Part shown: in pieces, positions 23,478-32,822 of the stretch
Numbering within the stretch: position 1 is the stretch's first letter
How the letters are laid out: each line of letters opens with the position of its first letter
Source of the DNA: Cryptomeria japonica
Taxonomy: Eukaryota; Streptophyta; Pinopsida; Cupressales; Cupressaceae
Length of the DNA: 64,000 bases
NCBI RefSeq assembly: GCF_030272615.1
Contig: NC_081409.1
Location: 616,078,755 to 616,142,754 of the forward strand
Reading direction: 5' to 3'
Program-made: the position numbers and the translations under genes
The notes under the pieces: generated by a model
Database searches by the model: none
What the model was told of the DNA's origin: nothing
The model's input: only the letters and a program-made list of their open reading frames with translations

Positions 23478-26400
23478 TTAGTTACCATTGGGAGGGGGCA
23501 ACTGATCAAAAATGGATTTGTACTTTGTCTAGGCATTGGTGAGGGTGACAGAAAGTGCATCCTTGACACTGTCCATTAAAGAATTATGTGCATTAATATC
23601 AGCCAATAATGAAATTAAGCCATCTAAAGTGCTTCCTTCTTTTGTAGTAGAGAGAGAAGTGGCTCGGTTTAGCTGTTCTTGAACGGAGGAAAGATGAGGA
23701 AGGAATAATGTTTGAAGTGTCATTATGTCCATCCTGATCTTGTGTTCTTCATTCCTCAATTCCAATTGTTGAGCCATGAGCTGTTGGAGCTTAGTATAAA
23801 AGTTCTGAACTGAATTTGACTCGGGGGTCAACTTATTTGAGAGATCAGTGATCTCTTTCTCAATTGCTTCTATTTTATTCTTAATGTCCTTAAGAAATAA
23901 AGAAAATGTGCAGAGTTTCTGAAATAATGAAAGAATGTGCTTGAGTTGAGGGGACAACTCAACAATAAATTTGACAAGTTTTACCTTGCCAACAACAATT
24001 GATTTCTGTACTTCCTCTATCATTTTAGCAGTTAGCTCCTTGTCTTTTAGTTTGCTCAAGTATTTGGATGCATCCACTCCAGATGTCTCAATCTGATTGA
24101 GGAGTTCATCCAATTGAATATGGATGGCTGGATCGGTTGATACTGTAGCTGAAGGTAGCATATTTGATAGTAAGGTTTTTACCTTCCGAAGTGCTTTATT
24201 CTTCCTCTGTATGGCTAGTTGCTTCTCCTGTTTGGCCTTTGCTTTCCACAGTTCACCGAATTCATTGAGTGCTTGCCCTTTCAATTTGGAGATGTCTACA
24301 TTGGGCAACACTATCGGTTTTGATAAATCAATTTTGAAACTATGCTTTTTCAATTTCTTTTCTTTACCTTTCACTGGGTGAACCACTACTATAGCTTGAG
24401 AGGCTTGAGGACCCTCAGTAGGTTGCTCAGTAGAGACAACACTTTTGTCAGTTTCTTTAGCCTCCGTAGTGTCCTTCGGTGTCTCGGTGCTTGGTGTCTC
24501 AGCTATAACATTTTCCGTGCTAGAAGGTGCTTGAGAGGTTGGTTCTTGTGAAGTACCTTCTGCTATAGACTTTTGACCTTCAGTGCCTTCTCCTATAGCC
24601 TGAGGAGCTTCGGTTGCAACAGGTTGATTGATTGGTGGGTAAGGCTGAACTTGTTCCAAAACAGATTCACTTGAGACAAGTTTTGCATAAGCATTGCCTT
24701 CTATCATTTCTTGTTCAGGTGCCTCTGTATCCATGATATCTTCATCTATTTGAATGGTGTCTGCAGGGTCTTGCTCGGTGACATCAGGCTCTTGGTTAGT
24801 GACATCAACTATTTCCACTATAGATTGTTCACTAGCACTCTTTCTTCGAAAGATGGTCTTCCATTGCTCCTTTGTTTCCTTCTCTACCTCTATATACAGG
24901 CCATTCATCAATTTCAAGGCCTTCTGTTTTACTGTAAATTGAGTTTGGCTGTTTGTCAGATGTTCTTTTATTTCATCAACCGACATATCAGGAAAGAGAT
25001 GCACCAAACTTATTTCTCTGATTTGTTTCTCCGAGTCTAGGGCATATTGCCATCTGGTTTCAATATGTGCATATAATTCCTTAGGAATAGAATTACATAC
25101 TTCTAATGGTACCACTCAGAATTTGAGAAGTGTACAAATGACAACTTCTTCAATTTGCCTCTTTTCATCAGCTGATCTGGATTCATATTTAACAAATCTG
25201 AATCCACCAAATCCACCATATTCCTTTAGATTATTACAAAAATTTTCTACACTATGTACATCTACCTTCTTGCTTTTCACAATCTGAAATTTATTTGCAT
25301 CTTCAAATTCGGTATCACTCGACTCTTTTGGCAAAATGAGTCTCCGAGTAGATTTCTTGTAAGTTCTAGTTACCTTAGGAACGACAACAGTCTTTTGTTT
25401 CTTACTCGATGATGCAATAGATGCCCTTGTGTTAGGTCTCTTTGTTGGAGGGGTTGGTAGAGCCATTGAAGTGTCCTGTTTCTTTCTCTTCAACACTTTT
25501 CCCTTAGGCAATTCGGTGCTGAGTGTTATGGTTGCTTCTTGGGCTTCTGTCTCCTCTTCGGTGATGGCTAGAACTCCTTTGACAGGTGTGGAGGAAGACT
25601 CTTCTCCAATTTTCTCAGTTAATGCCTTAATCATCTTTGTAGCTTTTCTTGTAGCCTTAGGTACTACAATGCTCATTTTTACTTTTTCTTTCGTTTCTTC
25701 ATAGGTTCCATACCTCAGCTCGGTAGTATGCCTTGGCAATGACAGATAGGCATCGATTTGCTATTGTGTGATATCAAAATCAATCTTGTAACCCATAGGT
25801 GACAAAGATTGAGTCCTCGGTTCCACAACATTCACATAGCAGTAATCGGTGTCTACCTCAAAACATATTTCATCTTTGTATTTTTCTACCAGCTGTGGTG
25901 GAATCCGGTACCTGTTATGCATTTCCTCTTGGAACTTGCTAAAGTAATCATCCATTATATCATTAAAGTTATCACCTAACTTCTTGATGAAGTCATTGAT
26001 TTGATGGGTGATTGGTCGGTGTAGTTCCCAAACAACTTTACCAACTGTTGGAAAAAACTTCTCAAAGTAGAAAAACATACACACAAGTAGTGATCCAAAA
26101 TTTAGAGTGTTTGCCGAGTTGTTCTTCTTCGGCTTCCTGATTGTGTTCAGATTTTCAAACAAGTTCTTCAGTAACACTTCAGACAAGTCAACTTTCATGC
26201 CTTTCTTAACAATTTTGTATGCTAAGTCCACTGCTGCACAGGGTACACTGTTTTCTCTTGCCGATTGGAAGAAACAGTAACCAATTACTCTGATGGCGAA
26301 TTTGAGTTCAGGATCAGTAACATTGTTCAACTTCAGACCTCTATAATCCGATTCAACTCCAGTCAAACTGATCAATTCCTTCTGTGATATCATTTTCTGT

Positions 26401-26837
26401 GCTCGGGCATGATCATAGATAGGGTAACCGGTGATCAGATGAATGATTTCTTTAGTGAACTTAAACGGTTGCTCTTGTAGCCACATGAAATCATCATACA
26501 CTCGGCTTAGTACAAACTTGACCCACTGGGGTTTGAAAACACGGGGATAGGTTAGGGCTTCAGTCAATCCCTTGATTTTGATATGCTCATACTTGTTATC
26601 CATTTTACCATCTGTGCACAATTCATCGTATGCATCCTTGATCTCAACATGACCGAGTTCTTCAACACGACATTTTGTGAAGAATCTCACATCCTCGACT
26701 AACAAGATTCGATCTGGGATGAGTGAAAAAGCAGTCTTGTCATCCGGTTCAGATGCAATTTTGGGAGTCATAGAGTATTTTAGTGATGGCTTTTCTACAT
26801 TGGTGACAACAATGGGGTCTTGGATCTTAGATGCCAT
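23478..26837 (-). pseudogene. Copia-3 ORF2: large protein of unknown function (1,119 codons, three nonsense changes)
   Basis: One frame runs from ATG at 26837 to TAA at 23478-23480 with no net frameshift. It is interrupted by TAG at 25761-25763, TGA at 25116-25118 and TAG at 23529-23531, sites where CAG, CGA and CAG would restore sense. Residues 1-360 look like a helical globular domain (FKFTKEIIHLITGYPIYDHAR, then FGSLLVCMFFYFEKFFP). Residues 360-600 are basic or acidic low-complexity linker (KRKKQDTSMALPTPPTKRP). A Pro/Thr/Glu-rich stretch follows, and from about 780 there is a predicted coiled coil (LSNKLTPESNSVQNFYTKLQ). No RT, integrase or protease motif is present. The N-terminal part resembles the plant-transposon helical proteins found in plant retroelement ORFs; I cannot assign a function. 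It lies where pol would be. Confidence 0.75.
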
Positions 26838-27385
26838 TTTTGATTTCAGATAAAAATTGACACAGGAACCTTAGGGTTTGAGAACTTAACACACGACAGA
26901 CGCTTCACACTCAGCAGATAACAACTTAATGAGTTTGGTAAACCATCTTAGCAATGCGATGAGACTCAATGTAAATACCTTGGATTTTGCTTTGAAGATG
27001 GTTTGATCACCTTGATTCGCTCTTCTTTGCTTCTTGAAAACTTGGTGAATGAAAATGATTGCGAAAAACCTTTTAAGTACTCAAAAATACCTTATCGGGC
27101 TCCGTGCAAGTTAGGTCAAAGACAGTAAATGCACTTGGTTCACTTAACTTTCTTTCCTTTTTTTTGCTTTAACCGAGTAACCAGTTTTCCTTCATATATC
27201 GACTTGACAGGCTTCCTAAATTCACCGACTTAACAGTTTTCCTGTAAAGTGCTTCAAAATTTTTGATAGAATTTCAAACTTACTCCTACATCTTACTATG
27301 CAGATTTTGAATTCAGTACATACTTAAATAGGAACTGTTTAAGATTTAACCTTGTGAGAATGCAGTCCCTTCATACCTTTACTGA
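26838..27385 (-). other. Copia-3 spacer between ORF1 and ORF2
   Basis: 548 bases without a long frame separate the two ORFs. How ORF2 is translated (splicing, reinitiation or a subgenomic RNA) is not evident. Confidence 0.5.
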
Positions 27386-28738
27386 TTAATTTGGAGTGGG
27401 AGCACCTAACTCGGTAGGTAAGGTGCTTTCTTCATTTGACACAATTTCCTTCTTTCTCCAAATCATCTTTAATTTCTCTTTTATTTGCTCAGTGTCTTTT
27501 CTAGGTTGATCTCTGCAATCTCCAGCTAAATGTCCAGCTTTGTGACAATGAAAACATGCCATACCAGGATTTCTCCATGATCTTTGGTTATTCATTCCAA
27601 ATCTTATAAAGCAGTTGGCACTTATATGTCCATATCTTCCACAACATTCACACCATATCCTTGTATTGTAATCCCATGATACTGCAAAATATTGTCGATA
27701 AGGATCTGTGTGAGTTCGGTGACCTCTAGTATTTGCTCGGTGTGCAGACCATATGTGGTTCTTTTGCTTAAACCAACACTTCTCAGTACTATGTCCATAT
27801 CTATTGCAGTTTTTGCAAAACCCCTTGAATTTTGCCTTTTGATAATTGTTAATAGACTTTGTCCTACATTGATTAGATGTGTGACCATATTTATTGCAAT
27901 TGTAACAATAACCATTGGTCTTAGTAGTATTCAGTTGCTTACCTTTTTTGATTTGACACATATTGGCAGTATGACCTTGATTTCCATAGTAGTAGCAAGT
28001 AGGCTTCTTCCTTTTGATGTTATTCCTTTTTCCAGCTTGTTTTGATGTTTCTCCTCTCTCGGTAGTGCAGATTCCCTTCTCGGTAGAGTCTTTTCCTTTG
28101 TAACCAAGTCCTCCTTCTTTGTAGGGTCGTCTTGTGTTTAGTTGCTCATCCAACATCTTTGATGCTTCATAACTCTTCTTCAATGTTTCCTTGGATTTCT
28201 TTTCTGTTTCAAGTTCATTTCTCAACCTTGATACTTCAAGTTTCAATGCTTGATTCTCATCATCTTTCAGATTTGCTTCATGATGTGTATAACCTAGTTG
28301 ATCTGTCAGATTTTGTTGAATACCAGTTAGCCTTATGATTTCATCATTCTTATCAGATACTAAGACTTCAAGTTGTTGTTTCTCTCTCTATAGATCTCTT
28401 GCTTTATCCTTGGCTATCCTTAATGCATCTAGATTTTCAGTCATCTGTGTACTGAAATGTTCATGTTCTCTTTTCATTTCTTTTAGTTGATCAACCAATG
28501 CTTTGTTCTTTTCTTTCAACAATCCAATCATTTCTTCAGTCTCTTCAGATATACTATTGTCAGATGATGTCTCGATTTGTTCCACTAACTCTTGAGAATC
28601 CTGCAAGTCATCAGATAATCTTCTCCTTACTTTCAGAGATTTTTGCATTTGCCTTTGCATGTCTGCAATCACTTGATTTGCATTATCCAGCTCTTCTTGT
28701 AGATACACAATCCCCTGAGATTGTTTATAGCCTTCCAT
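27386..28738 (-). pseudogene. Copia-3 ORF1: gag C-terminal half, coiled coil plus zinc knuckles
   Basis: The frame starts with ATG at 28738, shortly after the primer binding site, and ends with TAA at 27386-27388 (450 residues). One TAG at 28388-28390 falls in ARDL-stop-REKQQLEV, where Gln is likely. Residues 1-170 are coiled coil (LQEELDNANQVIADMQRQMQ). A LDEQLNTRRPYKEGGLGYKG motif follows, then zinc knuckles: CYNCNKYGHTSNQC, CKNCNRYGHSTEKC, CECCGRYGHISANC and CFHCHKAGHLAGDC, plus one degenerate copy (CYYYGNQGHTANMC, second Cys replaced by Tyr). The usual N-terminal gag domain is absent. The knuckles suggest RNA binding and packaging; this is inferred from the family. Confidence 0.85.
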
Positions 28739-28786
28739 TGATAAGATCTTTCTCTTTAGGTAGTTAAACCCTTTTCCAAGATTCAA

Positions 28787-28798
28787 GCTCTGATACCA
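28787..28798 (-). promoter_or_regulatory. Copia-3 primer binding site
   Basis: Minus-strand TGGTATCAGAGC, two bases inside the 5' LTR end. It is a perfect match to the initiator tRNA-Met primer type used by plant Copia elements. Confidence 0.9.
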
Positions 28799-28800
28799 AT

Positions 28801-30016
28801 TGTTAGGCCCAATATGGAAAGCTAATGTACTGAGAGGCGAGGGGTGAATCAGTACTCCAAAAATTTTCTTTTGTAATAACCTTACTGTTATACATAAACA
28901 GAATAGTGAAGTAACATAAAACAAAACTATAATCAACTGATAACATTCATACATGATTCACTCCATAGCACATATATTTTGGTCACGCAGAAACTCTTGG
29001 TTAGAGAGAAAAACTATGGTGGGGATGGCACCCACAACTTCACTACTGCAATAATAAAGAGTGCTCGGTTAGAGCTACATTTAGCTATTTCTGATAGCTT
29101 ACCCTGTTAGGAGTATTAAGATCAGTTAGATCTACCTTGCTAAAGGATTTTACAACACTATATAAGTGTAGCACCTGGTTAAAGGATTTACAATTTATAG
29201 ACTTGGTTAGAGTCTTTTACCCTGTTAAAGGTTTCTCTTATAACTTCAAAATATTACAATAGAATCATTACAAATATCTGCAACTTTACATCTGAAATGC
29301 TGTAACAAATTCTATGTGCTCAAAATAAGATTACCTTGCCTATAGCATACCTCGGTAACTCATAAAGTAACTCGGTAAAACCTTCTGTTTACTCTATTCC
29401 TCGACTGTTCTCTGATAACCTTCTCGGGGACCTCTATGTCTCTGTAACAGTCACAATACTCTGTGATTTCTCATGTATCACATAAGTCTTGCTTCATATG
29501 CACATGCACACACATTTCTCACATTCACATCTCTATTTCTAACCCTAAATTCATGCTGTATAAATAGACTTCTTATGTCGGTGATCCAATTCATTGCTTC
29601 GATCTTACAAACATGATTTCTCGAATAAATAACCATGCAAAATATTTCATTGGTTAGATGGCCTCAAAATTATACAAAATTTGTATGTGCAATTTCCAAT
29701 GTGATAACGGTTCTGTGTGCCTTGATCTTGTAACACGTTTTCATATGTGTGTCCAGGTTCAATGAATCTGGTAACACGTTTCACTCAGTGTATATCAACT
29801 CGGTGTATTATCTTTACTGCTTGGTAGACATGAAATAACACTCGGTAGACAGCTTGGTGTATACTGGGCTTTGTGACTATTATCCTTCTGTAACCGACTA
29901 GACTGTTCATACCGACCTCTTTGTGTGTACCGACTGCATGATTCGGTAATATTAACCGACTAGAATATAGAATGACTTTGTATATAAAACTAATGGCAAT
30001 TTGATAAGTAGTAACA
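28801..30016 (-). repeat. Copia-3 5' LTR
   Basis: Minus-strand start TGTTACTACTTATC at 30016, end GGGCCTAACA at 28801. Contains repeated CCTTTAACAAGGT-type palindromes in its part nearest the internal region, as do the other Copia LTRs here. Followed on the plus strand by target duplication CCTGC at 30017-30021. Confidence 0.92.
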
Positions 30017-30021
30017 CCTGC

Positions 30022-30697
30022 CTTGTCGCACTATGTATTGTCAAGTGATTGCCTCCAACTTGAAAAGTTAAAGTCTTTTTTCTCTCACTTCTAACTTCTG
30101 GCTGATATCCAACCCCCTATAGCGGGCCCACCTTGTCCAAGCTTCAAATTATCGGCCTATCGCATCCAAATGGAAAAGAAGAAGTTTCTTTTTGTTTTTA
30201 TGCCAAGTTCCATCGAACCTTCGATCTCCGATAGCTAGGCCCACGTTGTTTGAGTGTTTGTAGATGTCTAGTTGGCGACTGTGTGATTGGCTCTACCTGA
30301 TGGTGTCGTGTTCTTGTGGGCCCCACCTTAGTGTTCTATCACTATAGATCATCTCAAGAAGTAGAGCCGATTTTAGTTGTGTTGTTTCAGTCTTCCAATT
30401 TTCTCTGACAGCCCGATCCTCTGACAATTGAAGACTTGTGTGGTAAGGAAGAAACGAGTGGTCCCCACCTCAGCACATGTGTCAAGAAGGATAGCTAGGA
30501 AGTATGTTTGGATGCCAAATATAAATGAAGTTTGATTGACCATGGATAAAATTTTACCCAATGACAATGTGCATATTGATGATGTGGCAACTGACTTAGC
30601 ATGCATGGGGTAAGAAAACTATTGGAATAGTGATGTCTCCCGCTATCTTGCACTAAGGTGTGTTGGCAATATAGCATTATAACAGACAATAAAAGAT
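30022..30697. other. Unclassified sequence, probable right part of insert X
   Basis: It continues the sequence broken by Copia-3. A loose 80-base motif (AACTTGAAAAGT followed by CCGA and AGCGGGCCCACC-like ends) recurs at about 21880-21955, 30055-30130 and 30170-30245, tying both sides together. No ORF or transposon terminus was identified. Confidence 0.4.
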
Positions 30698-30732
30698 TGT
30701 TGGCATTTCATAAGGATATTGAGAAGGTTGTT
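30698..30732 (+). repeat. Copia-4 LTR, first 35 bp
   Basis: Starts TGTTGGCATTTC, then is interrupted by the LINE. The last 17 bases, ATATTGAGAAGGTTGTT, are the LINE target site and recur at 38733-38749, where the LTR continues. Confidence 0.7.
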
Positions 30733-30905
30733 CTGATTGATTAAAAAACAAGTTTTAAGGACTCGAAACCTTTACATCATAAAAATAGAAAGAGTAGCAA
30801 AAGGATTAAAAGTCCGCATACATAACGACTAGCCAGAAGACCAGCGAACAGAAAGAACAACAAAGCAACAAAACAACAAAACATAGCAAAGAAACCGGGG
30901 AGAAG

Positions 30906-32819
30906 CTACACAACAATTTTTTTTAGCAGGTCCTCTGCCTTTATCACCAACTCATCATAGGTAGCCTCGACAGCTTTCAGCTCTTCCAGATCCTTGTTCA
31001 TTTTCTTTTCCTTCCTCTTGCCTTTGGTGCGAGTTCTGGGACCTTGAGCTTCCCCTATACCTTCAGTGTCCAGGTCAATTTCCTAGATTTCCTTGTCATC
31101 ATCAAGCTTAATGATGAGGGTATGAGTATTATTGGCCGAGATTTTTAGAATACTAAGGCTCTGCTCCGCGATATTCTTAAGGCACTCCTCAATTTTTTCC
31201 ACTTTAGTGACAGTATCCGAGAGTGTTTTTTCACTAGTTTCCACAAGGCTTTTTCTGTTCAACATCTCCTTTTCAATCTTCTCAAACTTGGGGTTGAAAG
31301 CATCTCTGATGTCTTCCGCTTTAGCAATAGTGTTTTTCAGATCCTCAATATAGTCAGCCATTGTATTCCCCTCCCCTATATTAATGGTCTCCAGAATCAG
31401 GGCTCTGTTGCATAGTTTTTTATACTCATCCACAACTTTCTTGTAACCATCAATGAGCCTTTCCATAGTTTTCATAAAACCATGCAAGCCCTCGAGAGGA
31501 GGGCCATAGGAGGGAGTCGCTTTACCAGGGGTTACGTGTTCATCTTTAGGGATATGGAGGGCAGAGATAGTGTCAGCAGCCCTGAGAGTCTCTTCCATTG
31601 TCTCCTTTTCCAGTCTGTGCTCGACTTCCAAGGTCCTAGCTTGCTTGTGAGCTTCCGGTTCCTTGCCAGTCTCCTCTTTTTTCTTATGCTTTTTCCGGGT
31701 CTGGGCTTGATTTTTAATTTTCTTCTTCAGCAACCCTTTAGGGTTCTTCTTCTCCTCAGAATAATCTGAATCCTCTTCTTCCGAAGAGATGCTAATCAAG
31801 GGTTTGATTTGAAGTTTTTTTCCCTTGGAAGATGAGGGTCTTGTTTTCCTCTTCTTACTACTCTCATACTCTGAATCATCAAAGCTATCCTCAATAGGAA
31901 TCATTGTCGGATTTCTCCTCCTTCAAAAAAGCAGAATCAAACATATCTTCCTTAGAGTCCACAGAGGGCTGCATCTGGTTAATTTGGTTGGCCTTTAAAT
32001 GGTCATAAATAAGGACCATTAGGCCTTGGTGCATTGCAGTATCACCCAGAGGATTCTCTTTGTAGGCTTTAAGGGAAGCATTCATTGAGCAAAGAAAGAA
32101 ATAAGGAAAATTCACCTTATCATTATGCCTAAAGTGGTTTAACAGAACAAAATGATACCCATAGACTTTCGTAAACCTACCATCTAGAGTAATATACCGC
32201 ATTAAAACAAAGAGAATTTCCCGCCAGGGTTTGGCAAAAGCCTTAGGTAGGTAGTAGGTTTTGCTCAACTTTACCAGTGATTTTTTCTCTTTCTCAGTAA
32301 CCGGGTATTTTTCAATGGCTTCCCTACTGACCTTCCTGTCTTTGTAGAAGTTGCAGCCTTCCCTGTTGAGACCTGTAGCTTTAGCAATTAAATCTTCATC
32401 AATTTCCACCATTTGGTCACCCATTTTTAACATGCCCTTCTTCCAGTTTTTGCAGAAAGGCTAGTTACCATTCCATCACAGCTGTGGAGTCTCTCTATGA
32501 AGTTTGAGAGACCACCCTTTTGCAAAATACCCCACACCTCTTCCTTCTGTTTCCATTCATTGCAACTACTTGGCTCATATCATCTCCTATTTCTGCCCAT
32601 GATGTTGCTTCTCACAACCAAATTTTGAAACTTGCAGAGCTGGTTAAACAAAGAGCTTTTCAGAGCTAAAACAATTACCCAACAAGCGTGGGAGTTGATG
32701 GCATTGATGTTATAATGAGTGATTTTCTCATTATAGAAATAACTCAAAGTGCTCACATTAGTACTTTTCATTATTACCCTGTCAATCAAGAGTCTTTGGG
32801 GTACTTCTATATCGCTCAT
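30906..32819 (-). pseudogene. LINE ORF3: unknown protein, helical domain plus coiled coil
   Basis: Begins with ATG at 32819, three bases after the ORF2 stop and in the same frame, and ends with TAG at 30906-30908, about 640 codons. It is broken by TGA at 32580-32582, a frameshift near 32460, another near 31900, and TAG at 31083-31085. Recognisable pieces are an N-terminal helical region (VEIDEDLIAKATGLNREG, ILFVLMRYITLDGRFTKVYG), a lysine- and acidic-rich linker (SSEEEDSDYSEEKK, KKIKNQAQTRKKHKKK) and a C-terminal coiled coil (LKNTIAKAEDIRDAF). There is no enzyme motif. The layout parallels Copia-3 ORF2. Standard plant L1 elements have two ORFs, so a third ORF here is unusual. Function unknown. 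Confidence 0.75.
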
Positions 32820-32822
32820 CAC

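Larger units (their letters stand above)
21960..30016 (-). mobile_element. Copia-3: complete non-autonomous Sirevirus-like LTR retrotransposon
   Basis: Two near-identical LTRs (21960-23160 and 28801-30016) flank an internal region on the minus strand, bounded by the direct duplication CCTGC at 21955-21959 and 30017-30021. The primer binding site is at 28787-28798 (minus strand TGGTATCAGAGC, complementary to initiator tRNA-Met). The polypurine tract is at 23161-23172. Internally there are two ORFs: a coiled-coil plus zinc-knuckle gag half, and a 1,119-codon ORF of unknown function. No protease, integrase, RT or RNase H was found, so it must use enzymes from another element. The gag C-terminal style (LDEQLNTRRP followed by GGLGYKG) and repeated polypurine tracts resemble Sireviruses; that assignment is inferred. 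Confidence 0.9.

Noticed and set aside
24124-25704. Plus-strand frames opposite Copia-3 ORF2
   Set aside because: They are shadows of the minus-strand frame, with hydrophobic Phe/Ser/Leu-rich translation typical of antisense of Lys/Glu-rich coding.
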